34,506 nucleotides of DNA from Terriglobales bacterium (GCA_015655585.1 JAATEV010000038.1:1-34506), one strand, 5' to 3'. Numbered from the stretch's first letter, positions 13,112 through 22,716 are shown. Numbers and translations: made by a program. Notes: generated from the sequence alone by a model not told the origin.

Positions 13112-16033
13112 ATGCGCAGGTTTATTCTTTGTGTTTTTTGTGTCGCTCTGTGCTGTATCGCGCAGGCGCAGGAGACAGTTAATAACGCTTCGTTGAGCGG
13201 ACGGGTGACGGACGTGTCGGGGGCGGTGATTCGCGGGGCGCAGGTCGTCGCGAGGCAGATTGCGACGAACGTCGATAAAAAGGCGGAGACGGATTCGAAC
13301 GGACTCTTCCGGTTCCCTTATCTCCAGGTGGGCGAGTACGAGGTGACGGTGCAGCGGGCCGGGTTTCAGAGGGTGAGCCGCAGAGTCGCGCTGTCGCTGG
13401 GCGCGGCGTTCGATCTTCAGATGATGTTGCCGGTGGGAGCCGCGGGGGCGACGGTGAATGTGAGCTCCGAGGCTCCGATGCTGGAAGAGGAACGGAGCCA
13501 GATTACGGCTACGATCTCGCAGCATGAGACGGAGAACCTGCCATTGAATGGAAGGAATTTTCTCGATCTCGCGCTGCTTGCGCCGGGAGTCTCGCCGACG
13601 AATACGGCGGCGAGCCAGCTCTTCGCGGAGACCTCGGCGGTGCCGGGGCAGGGGATTTCGGTGAGCAGCCAGAGGAATTTTTCCAACAGCTTTATCGTGG
13701 ACGGGCTTTCGGCCAACGATGACGCTGCTGGGCTGGTGCAGACCTCGTTCGGGTTGGGTGGAATTCAGGAGATGCAGGTGGTGACCAGTGGAGGTCAGGC
13801 GGAGTTTGGCCGGGCGCTGGGCGGGTATATTAATTTTGTAACTAAAAGTGGAACAAAATTGCTTCATGGCGATCTTTATGGATTTTTAGAGAACCAGAGG
13901 CTGAATGCGGCCAATGCGCTTTCGGGCAGTAATCTGCCCATGACGCAGGCGCAGTATGGGGCGAGTCTTGGCGGGCCTGTTGTTCGTGAGCGAACGTTTT
14001 ATTTTGCCAACTTCGAGCAGAGGCATCTCAACCAGGATGGCGTGATTACGATCAACGCGGCGAGTGCCGCGGCGATCAATGCTCGCTTGCAGGCGGCGGG
14101 GTATCAAGGGCAGTTGCTGGCGATTGCATCGGGCGCGCCTGCGACGCTGTATCCGAATCCTGTGAGCGAGAGTCATTTTTTTGCGAAGGTCGATCACCAC
14201 ATCAGCCAGCGGGACGATTTTAGCGTTCGCTACAGTCTCTACCATGTGACGAGCGAGAACTCGCGTGGTGCGGGCGGGTTGATCTACACCAGCGCTGCGG
14301 CTGGGTTGAGCGATCTGGACCAGACGGTTGCGGCGAGCAACATCTTTACGCTTACGCCGCGCACGGTGAATGAGACGCGCGGGCAATTTACGAACAGCGA
14401 TCTGAAGGCTCCGGCGAATGATCCGGTGGGACCGGCGGTGAGTATCTCGGGAGTGGCGTCGTTCGGTACGCTGTCGGGTTCGCCTACGGCCCGGCATGAC
14501 CGGCTGTACGAGATGGTGGATAATCTGTCGCATCAGGCGGGAAAGCATTCGCTGCGTGTGGGCGCGGACTTTCTGTTCAACGATCTGAGGATCACGTATC
14601 CTCAGTCGATTCGCGGCAGCTATGCGTTCTCTTCGCTGGTTAACTTTGAGTCGGGTGTGTACAGCACGTTCACGCAGTCGTTTGGAAATCCGGTGGTGCC
14701 GCAGACGAATCCGAATGTTGGGTTCTATGGTCAGGATGCGTGGAGGGTATCTCCTCGCTTCGTGGTGAATGCGGGGCTTCGATACGATCTTCAGTTTTTG
14801 AAGACGATTGATACGGACAAGAATAACGTCTCGCCACGGCTGGGTTTTGCGTGGTCGCCGTTTGCGAATCGGCGCACGATGGTGCGTGGAAGCTTCGGGC
14901 TGTTTTATGACAGGGTTCCATTGCGGGCGCTCTCAAATGCGCTGGAGTCGAACAATAACTCCGCGGTTCTGAACAGCAATACCTTTGTGACGTTGAGCCT
15001 TTCGAACGGACAGGCGGGCGCGCCGGTATTTCCCCAGATCGCCTCTGGAATTACGGCCGCGAATCTTCCGGGGAACCAGAAGATCAGCCTCAGCACGATG
15101 GACCCGAAGATGCAGAACGCGTATGCGGGGCAGGTGAGCCTTGAGGTGGAGCAGCAGTTTACGGCGAGCAGCAGTTTGTCGATCAGCTATCAACACTTGC
15201 GGGGAGTGCATCTGCTGATCTCGGTGAATCGGAATACGCCTGCGTGTTATGCGTCGCAGGCGGCTTCGGGGCCGAGGTATCCGGTCGTCGATCCGGTGAA
15301 CCTCTGCCGGCCTGATTCTACGATTGCTAATAACAAGCAGTACCGCTCGGCGGCGGACTCTGACTACGACGCCCTGTCGGTCTCGTATGTGCAGAGGCCG
15401 GTGCGGTGGGGAAGCTATCGCGTCTCGTATACGTGGTCGAAGGCGATGGATGATGTGAGCGAGTTCTTCTTCAGCTCTCCGGTGAACAACTTCAATCTGC
15501 GGGAGGACCGCAGCCTCTCGGATGATGACCAGCGCCATCGGCTTGTCTTCGATGCTACGGCGCATACTCCCATGGAGACGGCGAAGAGTGCGTGGGGGAG
15601 GGTGCGTAACGGCTTTCTGTTGAGCGGAGTTTTGCAGTATTATTCGCCGCTTCCGTTCAACATTACGACGGGAGGAAACAGCGTGCAGACGACTTCGCTG
15701 CGGCCTTGCGCTGCGGGCTTTGTGCTTACGCCGAACGCTCCGAACACCTGCGCCAATGCGCTGCCGGGAACGATGATCGGCAGGAATGCCGGGGTGGGGT
15801 TCGATTCGTTTACGGTGAATGCGCGGCTGAGTAGAACCTTTTCGATGGGCGAGAGGTTCCGGCTGGAGACGATTGCGGAGGCCTTCAATGCTCTGAACCG
15901 CAGGAACAATCAGATTCCGAATGGAACCTTTGGGACTGGGGTTTATCCGACGATGCCATCGACAAGCTTTGGACAGCCTACGGCTGTAGGGAATCCGAGG
16001 CAGGTGCAGTTGGCGATGCGGCTGATGTTCTAA
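13112..16033 (+). CDS. Oar-type TonB-dependent receptor with carboxypeptidase-regulatory-like domain
   Basis: From ATG 13112 the protein is 973 residues. Signal peptide residues 1-20 (ending AQAQ) are followed by a CarboxypepD_reg-like beta-sandwich (about 25-110: LSGRVTDVSGAVIRGA, FRFPYLQVGEYEVTVQRAGF), a plug domain beginning near ENLPLNGRNFLDLALLAPGV (residues 141-160), and a long beta barrel ending in QLAMRLMF with the C-terminal Phe of outer-membrane proteins. Acidobacteriota encode many such Oar/SusC-like receptors for polysaccharides, peptides or metal chelates. Here the two metal-ligand-rich exported proteins immediately upstream point to a metal complex as substrate, an inference. 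A TTG at 13091 would extend it by seven residues, but the signal peptide begins cleanly at the ATG. Confidence 0.9.
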   Translation: MRRFILCVFCVALCCIAQAQETVNNASLSGRVTDVSGAVIRGAQVVARQIATNVDKKAETDSNGLFRFPYLQVGEYEVTVQRAGFQRVSRRVALSLGAAFDLQMMLPVGAAGATVNVSSEAPMLEEERSQITATISQHETENLPLNGRNFLDLALLAPGVSPTNTAASQLFAETSAVPGQGISVSSQRNFSNSFIVDGLSANDDAAGLVQTSFGLGGIQEMQVVTSGGQAEFGRALGGYINFVTKSGTKLLHGDLYGFLENQRLNAANALSGSNLPMTQAQYGASLGGPVVRERTFYFANFEQRHLNQDGVITINAASAAAINARLQAAGYQGQLLAIASGAPATLYPNPVSESHFFAKVDHHISQRDDFSVRYSLYHVTSENSRGAGGLIYTSAAAGLSDLDQTVAASNIFTLTPRTVNETRGQFTNSDLKAPANDPVGPAVSISGVASFGTLSGSPTARHDRLYEMVDNLSHQAGKHSLRVGADFLFNDLRITYPQSIRGSYAFSSLVNFESGVYSTFTQSFGNPVVPQTNPNVGFYGQDAWRVSPRFVVNAGLRYDLQFLKTIDTDKNNVSPRLGFAWSPFANRRTMVRGSFGLFYDRVPLRALSNALESNNNSAVLNSNTFVTLSLSNGQAGAPVFPQIASGITAANLPGNQKISLSTMDPKMQNAYAGQVSLEVEQQFTASSSLSISYQHLRGVHLLISVNRNTPACYASQAASGPRYPVVDPVNLCRPDSTIANNKQYRSAADSDYDALSVSYVQRPVRWGSYRVSYTWSKAMDDVSEFFFSSPVNNFNLREDRSLSDDDQRHRLVFDATAHTPMETAKSAWGRVRNGFLLSGVLQYYSPLPFNITTGGNSVQTTSLRPCAAGFVLTPNAPNTCANALPGTMIGRNAGVGFDSFTVNARLSRTFSMGERFRLETIAEAFNALNRRNNQIPNGTFGTGVYPTMPSTSFGQPTAVGNPRQVQLAMRLMF

Positions 16034-16035
16034 AG

Positions 16036-16074
16036 AAAGCAGGGATGACAACGGTTTGTTGTCATCCCTGCTTT
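16036..16074. terminator. Bidirectional terminator between two convergent TonB receptors
   Basis: A perfect 17-bp stem (16036-16052 with 16058-16074) with loop GGTTT lies three bases after the + strand stop and 16 bases from the - strand stop. Flanking T/A runs are short, but stem length and position make it a shared terminator. Confidence 0.85.
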
Positions 16075-16089
16075 GTTCGTGGAGAAAGG

Positions 16090-19000
16090 TTAGAAGGAGA
16101 ACTTCGCTGCGAGTTGCATGAGACGTGGTGGTGCGGCGCTGACGATCTGGCCGAAGTTGTCGTCTCCATACTGGCCATTGACCGATGCTGGGCCGTAGAA
16201 CTGTGCGTGGTTGAAGAGGTTGAATGCTTCGACGCGAAGCTGAAGCGATTTTGCTTCGCTCAACTTCAGATTCTTTTCGAGGGTCATGTCGTAGTTGTCG
16301 ATGCCGGGGCCGTAGAAGATGCGACGTTTGGCGTTGCCTAGTTGCCCCAGAGTCTCTTCTCGAAAGAGTGCGGTGTTGAAGGCGGGACGGCCGTTGCGTC
16401 CGTTGGTGTTGATTCTGAATGGGCCGGGTGTGTATTGCGGGGTGTCGAGCAGATAGTTGTTGGCTCCATTGCCGAGCGTGCCGAGCAGAGAGTTATCGGA
16501 GTTGTCGAAGAGTGTGACGGGAAGGCCGCTGGCGAAGCGCGTGGTTCCAGAGAGGCTCCAGTCGTTGGTGAGGCGGTTCGATCTGCGGAAGAGAGTGGCG
16601 AACGGTAGCGCGAGCGTGTAGCTGGCTACGAAGTCGTGCTTGATGTCCCATGCGGAGATGGCGCGGCTTTGCCTGGGGTCGAGTGGGTTGAGTTGTTCGC
16701 CGAGGTTGGAGCCCTGATCGATGGACTTGGCGTAGGTGTAGCTGAGGAGAAACTGCGAGCCGTGATGCGTGTAGCGAAGCGTCGTTTCGAGCGCGTTGTA
16801 GTTGGAGTTGGCGATGGAGCTGTCGGCGGTATTTTCGCCGTAGTTCGGCCCCTGGCCTACGCGGGTGCCTTGTATTGTTTGCCCGGTGTTGCTCGTGTAG
16901 GTTGAGTCTTCGCCGAAGGGACCGCATCCGGGGAGACTCAGGCAGAGGGCGGGATCGCCGGGGTTGACGGAGACCAGCGCGAGGATGCGGTGACCTTGAT
17001 TGCCGACATAGCTGATGGTCAGCAGTGCGTTGGATGTGATTTGACGTTGGATGGAGAGCATGTAGTTGCTGATGTAGGGCGCGCGATTGCGGTAGGAGAA
17101 GAAGGGATCGGCAGCGATGGGGATAAAGTTCGACCAGTCGACTGCGTTGTCGGGGTTGTTGACTGAGGTGCTGTGAGAAGGGAAAGGGAAGGGGAAGCGC
17201 TGTCCGTTGTTGACGCCAGTGGCTGCGGTGATGAAGGGCGTTTCGAGCAAGGGCGGCGCGGGGCTGAGGTAGTTGAAGCCGAAGGGAGGAACGGAGTACA
17301 TGATGCCCGCGGTGAGGCCGGGGAACGCGGTGTAGAAGAGTCCGTAGCTGGCGCGAATGCTGCTCTGGCCGCTGGTTCCGAAGATCGTTTTCAAGATGCC
17401 GCGATCGAAACTGGGCGAATAGGCGAGGCCGATGCGTGGAGCGAAGTTCTTGTAGCCGGTGGGAGCGAGCGTGCTGGGGATGCCGTGATCGCCCGCAACG
17501 ACGAGACCCTGCGGCGCTCCGGGATAGAGGATGGATTGCGCGCCGGGAACGTAGGTCTGGAGCTGGTTGTACTTCTCCCACCAGGGCATGATGATGTCCC
17601 AGCGCAGCCCGGCGTTGATGGTGAGATCGTGGCGCACGCGCCAACTATCCTGCACGTATGCGCCGAAGTAGCGATTACGCAGGTAGAAGGGCTGGCCGGA
17701 GGATTGGGTGAAGTTGCTCGGCGTGCCGAGGAGAAAGTCGGCGAAGGAGGAGCCGGTCTCGGTGCCGTTGATGTTGAAGGTGCCGTTGAAGGTTGCGTTG
17801 GGATTCTCGTTGACCTGATCGATGTGGAACTGCGCGCCGAGCTTGAGAGTGTGCGTGCCGATGACCTTGGAGAAGCCGTCGCTGACAAAGTAGGTGTTGT
17901 TGATCTGGGTGAGGTTGGTGATGGGAACTCCCATGACGAACGAGGGGAAGGTGATGTTCTCGACGCCTTCGAACTGCGGAGCCTGCACGACGATGCCTGG
18001 CGTATTGGTGCCGGTGATGAAGCCCTGCGAAGCGAGCGTGACGCCGAGGCCGCCTTTGGGTTGGCCGATGATGTTGGCGTTGCGCAGATAGCCGAGATGG
18101 AACTCGTTGACGGCGTTTGCGCCGATGGTCTTCGTGTCTCCGATGGAGATGAGTTGTGAGCGGCCAATGAATAGCGCATCGAAGCCGGGAATGCTGGCTC
18201 CGGCTACGGAGCCGGGATAGGGGTTGTCGAGGCGGTAGTCGTCCACGAAGTAGTAGGCGGAGAACTGGCCGATGCGGGTATTGGCGTCGATGCGCGCCGA
18301 GCCTTTGTCGTCGCGAACGGTTTGGGAGAAGGCCGAGGTTGAGAACTGGTTGGCTCCGATGTTGGGAGCGGGGATGTATTGCAGCAGATTCTTTGCCGGT
18401 GCGGACCATGCTGATTGAGGGATGACGCCATCGGGGAAGACGGCGGAGTAGGGTTCGCCCGCAGTGACGGCGTAGCCCAGTCGCTGGGTCAGGATGGAGG
18501 CTAGATAGGGGCCGCTGACGCTTCCGGTGAGTGTGTTCGTCTGCATAGATGGATCGAAGAAGCTGCCATTGCGTTGCGGCGTTGTGGGGACGGTGATGTT
18601 GCCGGTGGAGACTCCCTGCGTGGTGCGCGTTCCCTGATAGTCGCTGAAGAAGAAGAGTTTGTCGCGCAGGATGGGGCCGCCGATCGCTCCGCCGAACTGG
18701 TTCTGATTGAACGTGGAGCGGGTTGGGTCGAAGTATCCTCTGGCGTCGAGGTTGGTGTTGCGGAAGAACTCGAATACTTTGCCGTGGAATGCATTGCTGC
18801 CGGACTTGCTGACGACGGTGACCATGCCGCCGTTGTAGTTGCCGTATTCGGGATCGAAGTTGTTGGTGAGGACTCGGAACTCCTCGATGGAGTCGAGGTT
18901 CGGGATGATGGAGGTGCCTCCGTTCATGTGCTCCTGAACGTCGATGCCGTTCACCATGAAGCCGTTGGAGGACTCGCGCTGGCCGTTGATGGAGAGATTG

Positions 19001-19596
19001 CCGGGGTTGAGATCGCCGGAGGGATCGAGGCCTCCGGTAACTCCCGCCATGATGACGGAGCTTGGCAGCAGGGTGGAGACAGGCGCGACTCCGGGTTGAA
19101 TGGCGAGCAGATCGGTGTAGCTTCTGCCGTTCAACGGGAGTGCGGTCATCTGAGCACCGGAGACGACCTCGCCCAGATGCGTGGCGGCGGTATCGACCTG
19201 CACCGCGGTGTCGCTTGTCACGGTCACGGTGTCGAGCGAGCCGATGGCAAGCGAGAGATCGACGCGGATCGCGGAATCTGTATCGACGGCAAGGTTCTCC
19301 CTGCGCCGTTGCATAAAGCCGGTGGCTTCGACTGTGAGGTTATAGTGGCCGACGGGAAGGTTCGGGAAAGAGTAAAGCCCCTGACGATCGGAGACGGTGC
19401 GGTAGGTCGTCTGCTGTGCGGTATTGACGAGGACGAGTTTTGCTCCGGGAAGAATAGCGCCGCTTGGATCGGTGATGATGCCGGAGATGCTGCCTCCGGT
19501 CGCGGCCCATACGAGTGCGACGGAGGATAAGAGGAAGACGGCGGTCAGGATAAATATCCTGACCGGAACGATAACGGCAGACTTCACAATAAACAC
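16090..19596 (-). CDS. Oar-type TonB-dependent receptor under cobalamin riboswitch control
   Basis: This 1168-residue protein starts at GTG 19596 (GAGG six bases upstream). It has a signal peptide (about 1-32, ending VWAATGG), a CarboxypepD_reg-like domain (about 35-115: GIITDPSGAILPGA, LYSFPNLPVGHYNLTVEATGF), a plug domain with LPLNGRSYTDLL (153-164) and a large barrel ending LMQLAAKFSF. It is about twice the length of BtuB and unlike it in layout. A full cobalamin riboswitch in the leader makes a corrinoid (cobalamin, cobinamide or a cobalt chelate) the likely cargo, and repression by cobalamin the likely control. It is convergent with the other Oar-type receptor and divergent from the M16 protease. 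Confidence 0.92.
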   Translation of the reverse strand: MFIVKSAVIVPVRIFILTAVFLLSSVALVWAATGGSISGIITDPSGAILPGAKLVLVNTAQQTTYRTVSDRQGLYSFPNLPVGHYNLTVEATGFMQRRRENLAVDTDSAIRVDLSLAIGSLDTVTVTSDTAVQVDTAATHLGEVVSGAQMTALPLNGRSYTDLLAIQPGVAPVSTLLPSSVIMAGVTGGLDPSGDLNPGNLSINGQRESSNGFMVNGIDVQEHMNGGTSIIPNLDSIEEFRVLTNNFDPEYGNYNGGMVTVVSKSGSNAFHGKVFEFFRNTNLDARGYFDPTRSTFNQNQFGGAIGGPILRDKLFFFSDYQGTRTTQGVSTGNITVPTTPQRNGSFFDPSMQTNTLTGSVSGPYLASILTQRLGYAVTAGEPYSAVFPDGVIPQSAWSAPAKNLLQYIPAPNIGANQFSTSAFSQTVRDDKGSARIDANTRIGQFSAYYFVDDYRLDNPYPGSVAGASIPGFDALFIGRSQLISIGDTKTIGANAVNEFHLGYLRNANIIGQPKGGLGVTLASQGFITGTNTPGIVVQAPQFEGVENITFPSFVMGVPITNLTQINNTYFVSDGFSKVIGTHTLKLGAQFHIDQVNENPNATFNGTFNINGTETGSSFADFLLGTPSNFTQSSGQPFYLRNRYFGAYVQDSWRVRHDLTINAGLRWDIIMPWWEKYNQLQTYVPGAQSILYPGAPQGLVVAGDHGIPSTLAPTGYKNFAPRIGLAYSPSFDRGILKTIFGTSGQSSIRASYGLFYTAFPGLTAGIMYSVPPFGFNYLSPAPPLLETPFITAATGVNNGQRFPFPFPSHSTSVNNPDNAVDWSNFIPIAADPFFSYRNRAPYISNYMLSIQRQITSNALLTISYVGNQGHRILALVSVNPGDPALCLSLPGCGPFGEDSTYTSNTGQTIQGTRVGQGPNYGENTADSSIANSNYNALETTLRYTHHGSQFLLSYTYAKSIDQGSNLGEQLNPLDPRQSRAISAWDIKHDFVASYTLALPFATLFRRSNRLTNDWSLSGTTRFASGLPVTLFDNSDNSLLGTLGNGANNYLLDTPQYTPGPFRINTNGRNGRPAFNTALFREETLGQLGNAKRRIFYGPGIDNYDMTLEKNLKLSEAKSLQLRVEAFNLFNHAQFYGPASVNGQYGDDNFGQIVSAAPPRLMQLAAKFSF

Positions 19597-19690
19597 AACG
19601 AACCTCGCTTGGTAGCGGGAACGATGGACAATGGCTCAAGGATTGAGCGATTGCTTTCCGTTTCCACGCGGAAGAATCACAAACCAATCC

Positions 19691-19865
19691 TGGGTAGGTC
19701 TCCTGACTTGCAGGTAAGGCCGATGTTTCTTGGCCTTCCGGCTCGCCGCCTTCCCCGGTTTTCACCGAGTGGCTTGTGGCGAGTCGTTCTCCTGATTACA
19801 GTGGCGGGACCGTGCCGGACTTACACCGGCTTCCCTTTTATGCCCTCGCGGGCACCCAGAATCTT
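19691..19865 (-). ncRNA. Cobalamin riboswitch (full-length class)
   Basis: Read on the - strand the element has the expected order: GGGTGCCCGCGAGGGC near the 5' end, AAAAGGGAAGCCGGTG, AGTCCGGCACGGTCC, the B12-box core CGCCACTGTAA, then AAGCCACTCGGTG, GGAAGGC-GGCGAGCC, the CCGGAAGGCCAAGAAAC arm and the 3' landmark GTCAGGAGACCTACC. It ends about 95 bases before the GTG start of the 1168-residue receptor. It lies entirely in the intergenic region and no + strand gene uses it. The leader after it can form alternative hairpins (see findings). Confidence 0.95.
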
Positions 19866-19878
19866 CTTGGAAGAAAGA

Positions 19879-19907
19879 GTAACACGGTACTCCGTTCGGT
19901 TAGTCAA
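19879..19907 (-). promoter_or_regulatory. Candidate promoter of the riboswitch-receptor transcript
   Basis: -35 TTGACT (complement of 19902-19907), a 17-base spacer and a weak -10 TGTTAC (complement of 19879-19884) put the start near 19872, just ahead of the riboswitch. Confidence 0.55.
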
Positions 19908-20024
19908 AGTAGGACGTGCATAAAAGGAACGTGCGAAACTAAAGCGAATCGTCTCTGCGGTCCGTGCGGTCATATCTTTGCGCGGCCGGGCAACGTCTAA
20001 CGATCTGTATCTGGAGGAATTCGA

Positions 20025-22697
20025 TTGAAGCTGAAGTCTCTTTTGCTGCTTGCTGTTTTGTCGCCGAGCCTCGTCCTGTCACAGACGCACGCTGGCTCCA
20101 GTCCTGAGCAGGGACAGGTCACTCGCGCCACGTTGAAGAATGGGATGCGCGTCGTTGTGATTCGCAATGCTCTGGCTCCCGTCGTTACGGTGGAGATGAA
20201 CTTTATGGTCGGCGGAAACGAGACGCCGGAGGGTTTCCCCGGCATGGCTCACGCCCAGGAGCACATGGCGTTTCGCGGCTGCACCGGCATGACAGCCGAT
20301 CAGACGGCGGCTATTTATGCGCAGCTCGGCGGCCGGAATAACGCGGACACGCAGCAGAACATTACGCAGTATTACGCCACGGTTCCGAACGCGGACCTCG
20401 ATGTTGCGTTGCAGGCGCAGGCCACATGTCTGCGCGGCATCGATGACTCGCAGAAGGAGTGGGACCAGGAGCGTGGCGCGATTGAGCAGGAGGTTGCGCG
20501 TGATCTCTCGAATCCTACTTACAAATTTATCGATCGGCTGAATGAGAATATGTTCGCCGGAACGCCTTATTCGCATGATCCGCTGGGGACGAAGGAATCA
20601 TTCGATAAGACGACCGGCGCGATGCTGAAGGAGTTTCACGATAAGTGGTACACGCCCGGCAATGCGATTCTCGTCGTCGTCGGCGATGTGAATGCGGCTG
20701 CGACGCTGGCGAAGATCAAAGAACTCTTCGAAGACATTCCGAATCACTCTCTGCCGCCGCATCCTTCGGTCGATCTGCAACCGGTGAAGGAAGAGAACTT
20801 TACGCTGGATAGCAATCTGCCTTACGTGCTTGGCTTCGTGGCGTATCGTATGCCCGGCACGGATTCGCCGGACTATGCCGCCGCGCAGATTCTGTCCGAC
20901 GTTCTGGCCAGCGAGCGCGGCGATCTTTACGGAATGGTTCCCGCGGGCAAGGCTTTGGCCGCGCAGTTCGGCATGGTCGAAACGTATCCCAAGGCCAGCG
21001 TGGGCTTCGGGCTGGTGGCCCTTCCGGCAGGTGCTGATTCCGCCGCAGCGATTGCGGAGATGAAGAGCATCCTGGCGGGTTACGCGGCAAAAGGAGTTCC
21101 GCTCGATCTTGTAGATGCAGCGAAACGCGCCGAGGTCGCACAGGCGGAGTTCCAGCGCAACTCAATCCCCGAGCTTGCGAATCTGTGGTCGAACGCGCTC
21201 GCCGCCGAGGGACGCAATTCGCCGGAAGAAGACCTTGCCGCGTTGCGCAAGGTGACGCTGGCCGATGTGAACCGCGTTGCGAAGAAGTACATGGCGAACG
21301 TCAACACGATTACCGCGGTGTTGAAGCCCGTGCCGACAGGCCAACCCGTCGCATCGAAGGGGTTCGGCGGAGGCGAACAGGTGACGACCGCGCCGACCAA
21401 GCCGGTGCAGCTTCCTGCGTGGGCGGCCAGCGCGCTGGCGCAGCTTAAGGTTCCGCAGAACGATGTGAAGGCATCGGATACTACGTTGTCGAACGGCATC
21501 CGGCTGATCGTCCGCACGGACAATACCAGCCCCACGATTACGGTGCTGGGCTCGGTCAAACATAATGCCGATCTTGAGACGCCTGCCGGACAAGAGGGTG
21601 TCGCGGATCTTCTTGAAGGGCTCTACTCCTACGGAACGAAGACTCTGGATCGAATTGCCTTTCAAAAGGCGCTGGACGATATCGCGGCGAACGAGAGTGC
21701 GGGTTTCCGGTTTTCGTTGAGCGTGCTGAAGGAGCACTTCTCCCGCGGCGTGCAACTGCTTGCGGACAACGAGCTACATCCTGCGCTGCCGGAGAAGGCG
21801 TTTGACGTAACTAAGCAGCAGAGCACGCAGTTCCTCGCGGGCAATCTACAGAGTCCGGGGTATCGAACCTCGCGTGCGCTCGACGTGGCTCTGCTTCCTG
21901 AGCACGACCCCGTGTTGCGCGAGGCGACTCCTGCAACGATGTCGAAGATCACGCTGGATGATGTCAAGCATTACTATGCGGCCACGATGCGGCCTGACCT
22001 GACCACCATCGTTGTGATTGGCGATGTAACGCCGGAGCAGGCGAAAGTTGTCATCGAAAAGTGGTTCGGCGAGTGGAAGGCAAGCGGTCCACAGCCTGAG
22101 ACGACGCTCGCCGCCGTGCCGCAGAATAAAGCCTCCGCCGCGCATGTGGACGATGCCGAGCAGGTGCAGGACTCGGTGGTGCTAGCAGAGCAGCTCAACC
22201 TGAATCGCTTCGATCCTGACTACTATCCGCTGCAACTCGGTACGCATGTGCTTGGCGGCGGATTCTATGCGACACGGCTCTATCACGATCTGCGACAGGT
22301 CGCGGGCTATGTGTACTCGGTCGACGTAAACCTCGGCGCTTCGAAGACGCGTGCGACCTATTCCGTAAATTACGGATGCGATCCGCAGAACGTATCGAAG
22401 GCACGTGCTTTGATTGAGCGCGATCTCAACCAGATGCGCACGGAGAACGTCTCGGCCGAGGAGTTGCATCAGGCTAAGGCGCTTCTGTTGCGGCAGATTC
22501 CTCTGAGCGAGTCCAGTGAAGAGACGGTTGCGGCGGGGATGCTCTCTCGCGCTCAGATCGGTCTTCCGCTCGATGAGCCGATTCGTTCCGCGAAGCGATA
22601 CTCGGAGCTGACAGCCGATGATGTGAAGGCAGCTTTTGCGCGCAAGATTCGCACGGAGGATCTGGTTCAGGTCGTGCGCGGACCGGCTCCGCAGTAA
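20025..22697 (+). CDS. Secreted M16 family zinc metalloprotease (two-domain)
   Basis: This 890-residue protein starts at TTG 20025, fixed by GGAGG seven bases upstream. It has a signal peptide (LLLLAVLSPSLVLSQ). The first M16 half carries the inverted zinc motif H76-A-Q-E79-H80 and the distal glutamate in GAIEQEVARD (Glu154/156). The second half, from about residue 480 (NGIRLIVRTDNTSPTITVLGSV), is a degenerate copy without HxxEH, as is normal for fused M16 A/B subunits. It should degrade peptides in the periplasm or outside the cell. It is divergent from the riboswitch-controlled receptor, with 428 bases between starts; no promoter is clear. A strong terminator follows. A link to metal or corrinoid uptake is not shown. 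Confidence 0.93.
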   Translation: MKLKSLLLLAVLSPSLVLSQTHAGSSPEQGQVTRATLKNGMRVVVIRNALAPVVTVEMNFMVGGNETPEGFPGMAHAQEHMAFRGCTGMTADQTAAIYAQLGGRNNADTQQNITQYYATVPNADLDVALQAQATCLRGIDDSQKEWDQERGAIEQEVARDLSNPTYKFIDRLNENMFAGTPYSHDPLGTKESFDKTTGAMLKEFHDKWYTPGNAILVVVGDVNAAATLAKIKELFEDIPNHSLPPHPSVDLQPVKEENFTLDSNLPYVLGFVAYRMPGTDSPDYAAAQILSDVLASERGDLYGMVPAGKALAAQFGMVETYPKASVGFGLVALPAGADSAAAIAEMKSILAGYAAKGVPLDLVDAAKRAEVAQAEFQRNSIPELANLWSNALAAEGRNSPEEDLAALRKVTLADVNRVAKKYMANVNTITAVLKPVPTGQPVASKGFGGGEQVTTAPTKPVQLPAWAASALAQLKVPQNDVKASDTTLSNGIRLIVRTDNTSPTITVLGSVKHNADLETPAGQEGVADLLEGLYSYGTKTLDRIAFQKALDDIAANESAGFRFSLSVLKEHFSRGVQLLADNELHPALPEKAFDVTKQQSTQFLAGNLQSPGYRTSRALDVALLPEHDPVLREATPATMSKITLDDVKHYYAATMRPDLTTIVVIGDVTPEQAKVVIEKWFGEWKASGPQPETTLAAVPQNKASAAHVDDAEQVQDSVVLAEQLNLNRFDPDYYPLQLGTHVLGGGFYATRLYHDLRQVAGYVYSVDVNLGASKTRATYSVNYGCDPQNVSKARALIERDLNQMRTENVSAEELHQAKALLLRQIPLSESSEETVAAGMLSRAQIGLPLDEPIRSAKRYSELTADDVKAAFARKIRTEDLVQVVRGPAPQ

Positions 22698-22716
22698 GCA
22701 ACAGACGATGCAAACG

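Noticed and set aside
19616..20024. Short frames inside the riboswitch region, both strands
   Set aside because: This stretch is fully explained by the cobalamin riboswitch, its leader and promoters; the frames are not protein-like.
19600..20024. The large riboswitch controlling the M16 protease
   Set aside because: Its landmarks read 5' to 3' only on the - strand, toward the receptor; the protease is on the + strand.
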